A stretch of 13,070 nt of DNA from NCBI GenBank assembly GCA_045805385.1, contig JBJMLG010000223.1, forward strand, positions 1 to 13,070. Direction: 5' to 3'. Both the position numbers and the translations under genes were made by a program. Shown here one piece after another: positions 6,792 through 13,070 of the stretch. Within the stretch, counting starts at the first letter, position 1. Each line of letters opens with the position of its first letter. The notes below the pieces were generated by a model. That model ran no database searches. It was not told the DNA's origin and saw only the letters and a list, made by a program, of their open reading frames with translations. Source of the stretch: JADGHQ01 sp045805385. GTDB taxonomy: Bacteria; Actinomycetota; Thermoleophilia; Solirubrobacterales; Thermoleophilaceae.

Positions 6792-7424
6792 GGCCGCGAC
6801 GGCCGGTTCGATCTTCGTCTCGGCGGCGATGCCGCCCACGCAGAACTGCACGACGTTGGCCACGAGCGCGTCGGTCTGGCGATGGTCCTCGGCCGCCGGC
6901 GACAGCGGTCCAACGAGCGCCTCCGCGAGCGCGCCCACGAGCGCTGCCGCGACCACGCCGCTGTCGTGCGGGCGAAGCTCGCCCGACTCGACTCCCTCGG
7001 AGAGCGCGGCCGCGAACACGTCGCGGTACGCGTGGCGGTAATGAAGCCGCTCAGCCTCGACGGCCGGGTCCACCGGCTCCGCGATGAGCGCGTACGCGAG
7101 CACCGGCCCGGCTAGCGCGCGGCGCGCGAACGCCTCGATCGCTCGTGCGATCCGCTCGACGACAGGCCCCTCGCTGCTCGCCACCTCCGCGACCACGTCG
7201 ACCTCCCGCTCGGTAGCCCGGCGGAACACCTCCGAGAACAGCTCGGCCTTCGAGGGGAAGTGCCGGTAGACGGTGCCGGTCGCCACACCTGCCCGAGCCG
7301 CGACGGCCTGCACGCTCGCCGACGAGTAGCCGCCCTCGGCCACCTGGTCGAGCGCCGCCGCGGTTATCAGCTCGCGAACCTGCGCCTGTCGGGCGCGCGT
7401 CTTCTCGGTGGCACGGTACGGCAT
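6789..7424 (-). CDS. TetR/AcrR-family transcriptional regulator
   Basis: This is a 211-residue one-component regulator with an N-terminal TetR helix-turn-helix (residues about 15-62: RELITAAALDQVAEGGY, then VQAVAARAGVATGTVYRHFPSKAELFSEVF) and a variable all-helical ligand domain after it. The ATG at 7422-7424 is chosen because it gives the usual short arm before the first helix. The frame stays open to GTG 7451 and TTG 7463, but those starts would put the palindrome at 7436-7451 inside the gene. No Shine-Dalgarno sequence precedes the ATG at normal spacing, so the message may be leaderless or nearly so. It lies immediately upstream of the AidB-like dehydrogenase, which it probably controls together with itself. 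The inducer is plausibly an acyl-CoA or related metabolite, by analogy with other TetR regulators beside fatty-acid genes; this is inference. Confidence 0.92.
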   Translation of the reverse strand: MPYRATEKTRARQAQVRELITAAALDQVAEGGYSSASVQAVAARAGVATGTVYRHFPSKAELFSEVFRRATEREVDVVAEVASSEGPVVERIARAIEAFARRALAGPVLAYALIAEPVDPAVEAERLHYRHAYRDVFAAALSEGVESGELRPHDSGVVAAALVGALAEALVGPLSPAAEDHRQTDALVANVVQFCVGGIAAETKIEPAVAA

Positions 7425-7435
7425 CTGCTGAAGAA

Positions 7436-7451
7436 GTGAATCACGATTCAC
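7436..7451. promoter_or_regulatory. Candidate TetR operator (16-bp inverted repeat)
   Basis: GTGAATC-AC-GATTCAC is a perfect 7-bp inverted repeat with a 2-bp centre. It lies 11 bp upstream of the tetR ATG, within the 47-bp gap after the upstream gene. Length, symmetry and place fit an autoregulatory TetR-family operator. No second full copy was noticed in this window. Confidence 0.65.
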
Positions 7452-7471
7452 TCCTTCTGGCAACCAATGGC

Positions 7472-8251
7472 CTACCCGATGGGCTCCGGCCGGCCCTGCA
7501 GCACGCAGTCGATCGTCGACCCCGCGCTCGTGCTCGAGCCGTCCGCGTAGCCGAACGTGGAGTCGAAGCGCCAGCCCCCTCGCGGACAGCTGGTGGGCGC
7601 CTGCAGCAGCGACACGCGCTTACCCCGGATCCTGCCGAACGCCTTCACGTCCACATCCAGTTTCGAGATCGACGCGTTGGGGTTGTTCGGCAGCGTCGGG
7701 ATGTCCGGGAACGCCATGCTCAGCTTGTAGCCGTAGCGCCCGTTCGTCTTCTGCAGCGTCGCGTCGATCACCAGGTTGATCTCGAAGTGCTCCGCGTTGC
7801 CGAGGAAGAGGAAATGCGGCTTGCCGCCCTTCGGCTTGCCGTTGAACATGGTGATCGTCGCGCGCTCCGGGTTGATGAACGGCCGCGCGTCCACGAGTGC
7901 CTCACCGCTGCCGAGCCGTGACGCTCGCGGGCACGTCTTCGTGGTCGGCGCCTTCTGCAGCTTCACCGCGTCGCAGGTGGGGAAGGCCTTCGTGTTCACG
8001 GTCGCGTGCGGGAACAGAAAGACGGCCTTCTTCAGCGGGATCGGCTTGCTGCCGTCCGGCGTGCCGACGCCGCCCACGATGTTCAGGCCGATGTCCCACG
8101 GACCGCCGGGCGACTGCTTGAGGAGCTCGACTGCTGTGTCGAGCGTCTGCGTGTTCGCGGCATGGGCGATCGGCGCGAGCGCGGCCAGTGCGCCCGACGC
8201 GAGCAGCAGCGTGCGGGTTGTCCTGCGAGTCCAAGGCAACGGCGGCGGCAT
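7472..8251 (-). CDS. Secreted protein of unknown function (Cys-containing beta-rich)
   Basis: This 259-residue protein begins with a basic n-region (WTRRTTR) and a hydrophobic stretch ending at about residue 31 (APIAHA-AN), a signal peptide that is Sec-type or weakly Tat-like. The mature part carries four cysteines (93, 107, 222, 249), probably two disulfides. C93 and C107 bracket a short loop followed by ASRLGSGEALV. Near the C-terminus is TSCPRGGWRFDSTFGYADGSS. I recall similar CPxxSRIGxG and SCPKGGW patterns in exported proteins of Solirubrobacterales, without a known role. The start is ATG at 8249-8251; no good Shine-Dalgarno sequence is seen. The gene is divergent from the Ig-like secreted protein starting 51 bp away. 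It ends 47 bp before tetR but is functionally unrelated to it as far as can be seen. Confidence 0.8.
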   Translation of the reverse strand: MPPPLPWTRRTTRTLLLASGALAALAPIAHAANTQTLDTAVELLKQSPGGPWDIGLNIVGGVGTPDGSKPIPLKKAVFLFPHATVNTKAFPTCDAVKLQKAPTTKTCPRASRLGSGEALVDARPFINPERATITMFNGKPKGGKPHFLFLGNAEHFEINLVIDATLQKTNGRYGYKLSMAFPDIPTLPNNPNASISKLDVDVKAFGRIRGKRVSLLQAPTSCPRGGWRFDSTFGYADGSSTSAGSTIDCVLQGRPEPIG

Positions 8252-8286
8252 CCTAAGCGCGGGAGGCGCACGCGCGCAAGGTGTCC

Positions 8287-8292
8287 TAACCT
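8287..8292 (+). promoter_or_regulatory. Candidate -10 element for the Ig-like secreted protein
   Basis: TAACCT fits the TANNNT -10 pattern and ends ten bases before the ATG at 8303, which would give a leader of only a few bases. It lies in the 51-bp divergent gap between two secreted-protein genes. No -35 was convincing. Confidence 0.3.
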
Positions 8293-8302
8293 GTGCGCAC
8301 TG

Positions 8303-9007
8303 ATGCGCCTAGCCGGACTCGCAATCCTGGGCGCGCTGCTCCTGGCCGTCCCCGCCACGGCTGCTGCCGCGCCGCCCGACACCCGGATCACAACGGGGCC
8401 GGACAAGTACACGACCAGCAAGACGCCTCAGTTCGCGTTCGAGTCGACGGTGCCCGGATCCACCTTCCAGTGCCGTGTGAACTACGCCGGCTGGGCGCCG
8501 TGCACCTCGCCCTTCACGGTCGACGCCCGCTACATCGCCACGTACGTGTTCGAGGTTCGGGCCATCGGTCCCGGCGGCGAGGCGGATCCGACGGCAGCGT
8601 TTCGCCGCTTCCACCGCGGCGACATCTTCCCGCCGGTGGTGAAGCTCACGAACTTCCACTCGACGATGAAGATCAGAAGCTTCAAGCGTTTGACGGGCAC
8701 GGCGGTCGGCACGCTCGGTATCGGCTCGGTGCAGGTATCCGTGCGCGACGCCGACAAGCGGCGCGTCCTGCCGCACCAGGAGACCGAGCAGTGCATCTCG
8801 GTGGACCTCGAGACCGGCCGCCGCAGCTGGCAGTACTGCAGCTTCCCTCAGTACGCACGGGCGCGCGGCGGTCCGAAGTGGGCGCTCCCCATCTCCAAAA
8901 AGGTGCGCGAGCACATGAAGCCGGGCCGCTATGAGATCTGGGTGCGCGCGACGAACGTGCTCGGCGACGGCGAGGTCACGAAGTTCGTCGTGGCGCTCAA
9001 GCGCTAA
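8303..9007 (+). CDS. Secreted Ig-like domain protein
   Basis: This 234-residue protein starts at the ATG that begins a clean signal peptide (MRLAGLAILGALLLAVPATA, cleavage near residue 23). The frame is open further upstream, but that part is arginine-rich and antisense to the divergent gene, so it was excluded. Residues about 25-103 match an Ig/Big-like repeat common in actinobacterial surface proteins: PDTRITTGP, FAFESTVPGSTFQCRV, WAPCTSPFTV, YVFEVRAIGPGGEADPT. C57 and C67 form the usual short disulfide loop. A second beta domain follows (about 110-234) with C164 and C179 and a final YEIWVRATNVLGDGEVTKFVVALKR strand pair. It probably acts outside the cell as an adhesive or structural module; no catalytic motif is visible. 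A hairpin follows the stop. Confidence 0.8.
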   Translation: MRLAGLAILGALLLAVPATAAAAPPDTRITTGPDKYTTSKTPQFAFESTVPGSTFQCRVNYAGWAPCTSPFTVDARYIATYVFEVRAIGPGGEADPTAAFRRFHRGDIFPPVVKLTNFHSTMKIRSFKRLTGTAVGTLGIGSVQVSVRDADKRRVLPHQETEQCISVDLETGRRSWQYCSFPQYARARGGPKWALPISKKVREHMKPGRYEIWVRATNVLGDGEVTKFVVALKR

Positions 9008-9012
9008 CCCAG

Positions 9013-9038
9013 ACCTTTAGGCGGGGCCGCGTAAAGGT
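9013..9038 (+). terminator. Hairpin after the Ig-like gene, possible terminator
   Basis: ACCTTTA (9013-9019) pairs perfectly with TAAAGGT (9032-9038), and a short GCG/CGC stem lies inside. It starts six bases after the stop codon. No T-run follows, so it may terminate weakly or be the first element of the structured region downstream. Confidence 0.35.
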
Positions 9039-9080
9039 ACGCGCGGCAGACCCTTACGGGGCAATGCGCGGTCCGAACAC

Positions 9081-9260
9081 ACCGGCTGTCGCCGGGTAGC
9101 GGCAATTCCTTCCGAAAATCCCTCGGAAGGGGCACAGAGATGCCTCCAGCGGGAGGTGCCCGGGCCGCATCTAGCGGCTTATGGTCGCCATGCGTCCCTG
9201 GCCACGCCCTGTCGCGGGGCCGGCGGGCGTGTGCAAATCCCGAATCTCCAGAGGGAGGGA
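9081..9260 (+). promoter_or_regulatory. Hairpin-rich 5' leader, candidate cis-regulatory RNA
   Basis: The region holds a run of local hairpins ending at the ribosome binding site of the next gene. They are: CCGGC/GCCGG (9082-9095); CCTTCCGA/TCGGAAGG (9108-9130, 7-nt loop); a nested hairpin with outer GGGCAC/GTGCCC and inner CCTCC/GGAGG (about 9130-9160); GCCGC/GCGGC (9164-9178); ATGG/CCAT with a 3-nt loop; CACGCCC/GGGCGTG (about 9203-9231); and CTCC/GGAG (9246-9257), which would hide the Shine-Dalgarno sequence. No known riboswitch consensus I can recall (c-di-AMP, c-di-GMP, cobalamin, SAM, TPP, ZTP) fits. GC-rich DNA forms hairpins by chance, so covariation is needed to establish function. 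Confidence 0.45.
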
Positions 9261-9263
9261 CTG

Positions 9264-10631
9264 GTGTCCAAACCCCGCAGCCTTCTCCGGCTACTGGGCG
9301 TCATGGTTCTCGCGATTGCCGTAGGCATCACCTTCGCGGGTCCCGCCAGCGCCAAGCAGTCCAAGGCTCAGAAGCGGGCGAACAAGGTTCTCATCAAGCA
9401 GTTGAAGAAGAACCCTCGCCTGATCAAGTCGAAGCGCTGGCTCCGCAAGGCCGCCCACATTCAGGCGACCCTGCCGCTCACCGTCCGACTGAACCCGATC
9501 ATCAACAAGAGCCTCACCCCCGGTGACACCACCGAGGCGGCTTCGGATGACACGGCCAACATCGACCTGACCAGCACGTTCGGTCCAAACGTTGGCAACA
9601 AGGTGACCAAGCTGAGTGGGAAGCTCGATGTGCTTGCAACCTTCGGGAATCCCGCGGAAGGAGACGACCTCGGTGACCTGAGGCTGTCCGTCACATCCGC
9701 AAACCTGTCCGCCTCGAGTGTGGCCGTCCTGGACACGCCGGGGGCGGGTGCCGCGTGTGCCGCGGACAACGCCGGTGCCGGCGCTGCTGCACGCCCGGAC
9801 AACACACTCACCACGGGTGGTCTCGGTGACCGCACGACACTCGGCAACATCCTGTCTGCGTCTTCGCAGGCTCCGAGCGTCGTACCGGACACGACCGTTC
9901 GCACGGCTCCGATCTCGATCAACCTGGCAAGCGTTGCCGGGGCGCCCGCGATCGGCAAGGCGAACATCTTCTCGGACACGAACAACGTCCGCCTCTCGCT
10001 CCATGCGGCCGCGAAGGTCAACACGATCTTCCGGTCCACGGAGAGCGGCTCCGGCTTCGCGGCCGGACAGCTGCCGGGCGCGGCGTTCTTCTGTGACGAG
10101 GCCTACGCCGGCCAGACGAACTCGTCTGGTCTCGGCACGCCCGACCCCATTGCCGGTGGCGACATCGGCCCGGTGGGTCACCGCAACATCATTCCGGTCA
10201 ACGTGACCGGCAACCTCAGGATCAACCCGGCCATCACGACCGACGGCAAGCTGCGTCTCGCCACGGTCTCGGTGCAGTCGACGCGTCCTGAGGAATCCAC
10301 GATCGACGCGTGCCTGCAGATCAACTCGTTGATCCGCACGGCAGACTCGTCGGCAGCCTCGAACACCCTGCTGGGCTCGCCCTCAGGCTTCGCGCTGCTG
10401 ACGCGCAACGCCACGCCGACCACCACGTGTGACTCGGCATACACGCCGTACAACCCGGCGACGGCGACCGGCACGGAGGCCTGGCCTCTCGCCGCGTTCA
10501 TCGACGCGGGCGGCGACACCCTGGCCGACGAGATCACGCCGGCCACGGCGAAGTTCCTCCAGCTCGACCCGAACGTCGAGGTCACGAGCCTCAACGCGGA
10601 GGCGCTGGTGGGCACGGGCGGCAGCTACTAA
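9264..10631 (+). CDS. Secreted protein with basic N-terminal segment, function unknown
   Basis: This 455-residue exported protein begins at GTG, preceded by a strong GGGAGG Shine-Dalgarno sequence at 9253-9258 (5-base spacing). The frame is open 108 nt further upstream, but that stretch is the structured leader and has no signal-peptide features. The signal peptide is MSKPRSLLRLLGVMVLAIAV to AGPASA-KQ, cleaved near residue 30. The first mature segment (31-63) is very basic, with about 14 Lys/Arg and few acids. The remaining ~390 residues are Ser/Thr/Asn/Gly-rich and probably beta-stranded, with four cysteines (165, 277, 350, 389). No catalytic motif or named domain was recognised. Codon choice is slightly more AT-tolerant than neighbours, and the strong ribosome site and terminator suggest an abundant cell-surface or matrix protein. 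It forms its own transcription unit, bounded by the leader and the terminator at 10656. Confidence 0.82.
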   Translation: MSKPRSLLRLLGVMVLAIAVGITFAGPASAKQSKAQKRANKVLIKQLKKNPRLIKSKRWLRKAAHIQATLPLTVRLNPIINKSLTPGDTTEAASDDTANIDLTSTFGPNVGNKVTKLSGKLDVLATFGNPAEGDDLGDLRLSVTSANLSASSVAVLDTPGAGAACAADNAGAGAAARPDNTLTTGGLGDRTTLGNILSASSQAPSVVPDTTVRTAPISINLASVAGAPAIGKANIFSDTNNVRLSLHAAAKVNTIFRSTESGSGFAAGQLPGAAFFCDEAYAGQTNSSGLGTPDPIAGGDIGPVGHRNIIPVNVTGNLRINPAITTDGKLRLATVSVQSTRPEESTIDACLQINSLIRTADSSAASNTLLGSPSGFALLTRNATPTTTCDSAYTPYNPATATGTEAWPLAAFIDAGGDTLADEITPATAKFLQLDPNVEVTSLNAEALVGTGGSY

Positions 10632-10655
10632 CGGCTGACGCTTCGCCAGCAGTAC

Positions 10656-10695
10656 CAGGGGGCCGCGCGAAAGCGCGGCCCCCTGTACTTCTTTC
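10656..10695 (+). terminator. Strong intrinsic terminator
   Basis: A 13-bp perfect stem (CAGGGGGCCGCGC, 10656-10668, with its complement 10673-10685) closes a GAAA tetraloop and is followed by a T-rich stretch (TACTTCTTTC). It begins 24 bases after the stop of the 455-aa secreted protein and separates it from the next operon. Confidence 0.9.
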
Positions 10696-10728
10696 AGGGA
10701 AGGCGTGGCGACCCATCTGGGGCCGTGT

Positions 10729-10734
10729 TAGTCT
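10729..10734 (+). promoter_or_regulatory. Candidate -10 element of the repeat-protein/subtilase operon
   Basis: TAGTCT fits TANNNT and lies 70 bp before the ATG at 10805. A weak -35 (TGGCGA, 10706-10711) is at a 17-bp spacing. The position, just downstream of the terminator, is where a promoter is needed, but the -35 match is poor. Confidence 0.35.
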
Positions 10735-10804
10735 GGCGCCGGCCCGGAACTGGACTCCCGGGCTTGCCCCGGACTCGCATTTCTCAGAAGGAGCTTCCTG
10801 GCCC

Positions 10805-12004
10805 ATGCGGTACTTCCGTGAGCGTCACGCACGCTTGGTTCTCGCCGTAGATCTTCGTCCGGTCGCGCGCATCGCACTCGTTGCGGCTCTCGCGGCACTG
10901 GCGCTCGCGGTGATGGCGGTCGGCGCCGGGCGCGCTTCGGCGTCGACCAGCCCAGCCGAACCGCAGGCCCGCGCGCTCGTTGCGAGCAGCGGCGCGGCAA
11001 ACGGCCAGCTTGCCAAGCAGGCGGCCAAGAAGAAGAAAAAGAAGAAGCTGTGCGTGGTCAAGAAGCTCGTGAACGGCAAGCTCCGCACGGTCTACGTCCG
11101 CACCTACGCGTACCGCTTCAAGAAGAAGGGCGGCAAGAAGGTTCGCACGATCGTGCGCGTGAAGAAGGCGATGCGCGCCGCCTGCACCAAGCACTGCGTG
11201 AAGCAGGTGACGAAGAACGGCAAGGTCCGCACCGTGTACGTGACGCGCAGCGTGGCCGTGCTGGTCAAGAAGGGCAACAAGCTCGTCAAGCGCAAGCGCA
11301 AGATGAAGATGCCCGCGCTCGCGAAGTGCCCGTCGACCTCCGGCGAGACCGTGATCGGCACGCCGATCAAGATCAAGCTCCTCTCAGGCAACCCCGACAC
11401 CGGGAGCGGCAGTTTCGCGAAGCTCGACTTCGGCGCGTTCACGCGCGACGCCGCGCTCAGCGGCGAGATCACAGGGTTCAGCCCCGGGCGGATCGACATC
11501 TCCAAGCCGGTCGACTTGACGCTCACCGGAGGCGCCATCAACCTGGCATCAACCGGCATCTTCATCGATGACGAGTGCGCCGGGGAAGTCAGCTCCGCGA
11601 TCAGAACGGGACCGGGCACGACGATCACGCTCAACAAGGCGAGGGAGAACTCGGGCAACCTCGATCCAACCGCGAACGTGGTCACGTCGGTGATCAACGT
11701 GAGGATCAGAGCGTCGCTCGAGCTGCGCAACGACGTCGACGGCTGTCACAAGCCGTACCTCCCGACCGGATGGACCGACACCAACGCGCGCTTCCTCCTG
11801 CGCGGCGCCCTCGACGCGGGCAGCGGCCTGCGCGTGCGGCTCAACTCCACGAGCGTCCTGCTCGAGGACTTCACCGCGTGCCTGGCGCTCGGCCCCCCGA
11901 ACCTGCCGTGCAATGGCTTCGCGGCGCCGCTCCCATTCCTCGTCTCGAACAAGATCCTGGCCACGCTCGAGTTCGGCAACTACGGGAAGATCAAGGTCTC
12001 GTGA
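10805..12004 (+). CDS. Secreted polylysine protein with two tandem Cys-bracketed basic repeats
   Basis: This 399-residue exported protein starts at ATG with AGAAGGAG 11 bases upstream. It has a long basic n-region and a hydrophobic core (residues about 20-40), with cleavage probably after ASA46. The mature protein carries a seven-lysine run (75-81). Two tandem repeats follow at residues 83-127 and 131-175, each starting and ending with Cys exactly 44 apart, and each with CVxx, NGK(L/V)RTVYV, K-rich middle and final C. Residues 180-399 are a neutral beta-rich domain with further cysteines (DDECAGEV, DGCHKP, ACLALGPPNLPC). No named domain was recognised. The basic half should bind acidic polymers such as wall polysaccharide, nucleic acid or polyphosphate; this is inference. 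The stop TGA overlaps the GTG start of the subtilase, so the two proteins are made together. Confidence 0.83.
   Translation: MRYFRERHARLVLAVDLRPVARIALVAALAALALAVMAVGAGRASASTSPAEPQARALVASSGAANGQLAKQAAKKKKKKKLCVVKKLVNGKLRTVYVRTYAYRFKKKGGKKVRTIVRVKKAMRAACTKHCVKQVTKNGKVRTVYVTRSVAVLVKKGNKLVKRKRKMKMPALAKCPSTSGETVIGTPIKIKLLSGNPDTGSGSFAKLDFGAFTRDAALSGEITGFSPGRIDISKPVDLTLTGGAINLASTGIFIDDECAGEVSSAIRTGPGTTITLNKARENSGNLDPTANVVTSVINVRIRASLELRNDVDGCHKPYLPTGWTDTNARFLLRGALDAGSGLRVRLNSTSVLLEDFTACLALGPPNLPCNGFAAPLPFLVSNKILATLEFGNYGKIKVS
11051..11185 (+). repeat. Coding repeat 1 of the polylysine secreted protein
   Basis: This encodes residues 83-127, from Cys to Cys (44 apart), containing the block NGKLRTVYV followed by a Lys/Arg-rich segment. 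It aligns without gaps to the second copy at protein level. Nucleotide identity is moderate, suggesting an old duplication. Confidence 0.75.
11195..11329 (+). repeat. Coding repeat 2 of the polylysine secreted protein
   Basis: This encodes residues 131-175, again Cys to Cys 44 apart, with NGKVRTVYV at the same offset as in repeat 1. Three residues (TKH) separate the copies, so the repeat period is 48 residues. Confidence 0.75.
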
Positions 12005-13070
12005 GGTGGAGGGTGACGGCGTTCGCCGCCGTAGCGGCGGCCGTCGCCCTGACCTCGCCGGCAGCCGCGGGGGAGAGGGCAGTCGTGTCACAGGCCGGCG
12101 AGCCGCGGCTGCTCGTTGCGCTCGAGCGGGGCGTGGCGCCGCCAGAAGTGGCCGGGCTGCGCCGGCCGCGGCTCGTATCGCGCGCGCTGAACGCCTGGAC
12201 CGCGACGGCCGGACGCTCGTCTGACCCCACCGCCCTGGCGCGCCGGGTCGCACGTCGCCGCGGCGTGGTGGCAGCGCAGACGGACGCGGTCATCCGGCGC
12301 GCGCAGGCCGGCATCAGCTGCAGCGGAGCCCCTGGGACGCCCGACGGCTACCTGATCGGGGCGGTACGCGCGGGCGGCGCCCCTCTCGACGCCACCCGCC
12401 CGGTCGCGATCGTGGACAGCGGCATCGACGGCTCGCTCGGCGAGTTCTCGGGCAAGGTCGTGAAGCCGGTGAACGTGGCGGCCGGTGGCAACGACGTGAC
12501 CGACGGCGACGGGCACGGCACGGGTGTGGCCGGCGTCGCGGCGGCGCGGGCCGGCGGCATGCGCGGCGTTGCGCAGGGCAGCCCGATCATGCCGGTGAAG
12601 ATGTTCGGCCCGGACGGGAGCGCAAGCGCGTCGGACCTCGTGAGGGGCATCGACGCAGCTGTGGCCGGCGGCGCGGCGGCGATCAACGTGAGCGGCACGG
12701 GGCCGGCGGGCGACAGCTCGGACGCGGAGGATCGCGTGATCGAGATGGCCGTGGACCGCGCCTTCAACGCGGGTTCGATCGTGGTGGCCGCCGGCGGCAA
12801 CGAGGGCACGGGACAGGTCGACGTCCCGTCCGCCTACCCGCACGTGCTCTCGGTCGCGGCCACCGACGCAAGCGATCTGCGCACGAGCTTCTCGAACTTC
12901 GGCGACTTCGTGGACCTCGCCGCGCCGGGCGACGCCGTGATCACGACGGCCCCCCGCTCACTCTGCCCGAGCGGCTACCAGGTGGCTTCAGGCACGTCCT
13001 TCTCGGCGCCCGCCGTGTCGGGCGCGGTTGCGCTGGTGGACCACGCGCGTCCCGCCCTGAGCGTGTCGCA
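12001..13070 (+). CDS. Subtilisin-family (S8) secreted serine protease (partial, 3' end outside window)
   Basis: No stop occurs before the window end; 356 codons are visible. The GTG start overlaps the TGA of the preceding gene (GTGA), a classic coupled junction. The signal peptide is MRWRVTAFAAVAAAVALTSP to AAA-GE (about 23 residues). Residues about 35-100 resemble an I9-type propeptide (RLLVALERGV, SRALNAWTA, ARRRGVVAAQTDAV). The catalytic domain has the Asp motif AIVDSGID (D139), the His motif DGHGTGVAG (H172), the oxyanion Asn in VAAGGNEG (N267) and the Ser motif SGTSFSAPAVSGA (S333). The D-H, H-N and H-S spacings are close to those of subtilisin, so the domain is compact. C107 and C322 may form a disulfide. 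It is expected to be secreted as a zymogen. Its substrate is unknown; the basic protein encoded just upstream is a candidate partner or target. Confidence 0.95.
   Translation, partial: MRWRVTAFAAVAAAVALTSPAAAGERAVVSQAGEPRLLVALERGVAPPEVAGLRRPRLVSRALNAWTATAGRSSDPTALARRVARRRGVVAAQTDAVIRRAQAGISCSGAPGTPDGYLIGAVRAGGAPLDATRPVAIVDSGIDGSLGEFSGKVVKPVNVAAGGNDVTDGDGHGTGVAGVAAARAGGMRGVAQGSPIMPVKMFGPDGSASASDLVRGIDAAVAGGAAAINVSGTGPAGDSSDAEDRVIEMAVDRAFNAGSIVVAAGGNEGTGQVDVPSAYPHVLSVAATDASDLRTSFSNFGDFVDLAAPGDAVITTAPRSLCPSGYQVASGTSFSAPAVSGAVALVDHARPALSVS

Noticed and set aside
8006..8302. Upstream in-frame extension of the Ig-like secreted protein
   Set aside because: It is antisense to the divergent gene and Arg-rich; the signal peptide begins exactly at the ATG at 8303.
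9040..9260. Known riboswitch or housekeeping RNA (c-di-AMP, c-di-GMP, cobalamin, SRP, 6S)
   Set aside because: The conserved core strings of these classes were looked for by eye and not found; it is left as an unassigned structured leader.
9156..9263. Upstream in-frame extension of the 455-aa secreted protein
   Set aside because: A strong Shine-Dalgarno sequence fixes GTG 9264, after which a proper signal peptide follows; the extension overlaps the hairpin-rich leader.
12088..12843. 251-codon - strand open frame opposite the subtilase
   Set aside because: The + strand frame holds the full catalytic triad in correct order and spacing; the antisense frame is Arg/Ala/His-rich filler.
1..13070. 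tRNA, rRNA, CRISPR array, insertion sequence or phage genes
   Set aside because: No cloverleaf, regular short repeat-spacer pattern, transposase or integrase-like frame was seen anywhere in the window.

Overview
The window is about 13 kb of very GC-rich DNA. Nearly all codons end in G or C, GTG and TTG starts are frequent, and several genes look leaderless. The F1-ATPase genes, a GT87-like membrane glycosyltransferase, a family of actinobacterial membrane proteins and secreted Ig-like beta proteins together suggest a deep-branching actinobacterium, most likely Thermoleophilia/Solirubrobacterales. That placement is inference from gene content and style; no rRNA or other marker is present.

Region 1 (1-2906, + strand): the 3' two thirds of atpD (F1 beta), then atpC (F1 epsilon), then a multi-pass GT-C-type (GT87-like) protein with an exported N-terminal domain whose start is unclear. 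Region 2 (2903-7424, - strand): read in transcription order, a TetR-family regulator, an AidB-like acyl-CoA dehydrogenase, a crotonase-fold protein lacking the classical catalytic glutamates, and a conserved actinobacterial membrane protein of unknown function. A 16-bp inverted repeat just upstream of tetR is the obvious candidate operator. The tetR stop codon is embedded in the dehydrogenase Shine-Dalgarno sequence, so these two genes are an operon. A 40-bp palindrome sits between the dehydrogenase and the crotonase and looks like a dispersed repeat element.

Region 3 (7472-13070): a cluster of exported proteins. One secreted protein on the - strand is divergent from a secreted Ig-like protein on the + strand. 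Then follow a 455-aa secreted protein preceded by a roughly 200-nt hairpin-rich leader, a strong GNRA-loop terminator, and a two-gene operon. That operon encodes a polylysine-containing secreted protein with two tandem Cys-bracketed repeats. It is translationally coupled (GTGA overlap) to a subtilisin-family serine protease that runs off the window end.

The parts most likely to be undescribed are the structured leader at about 9081-9260 and the basic-repeat protein/subtilase pair. The 5101-5140 palindrome also deserves a genome-wide search. The rest is recognisable housekeeping or fatty-acid metabolism.
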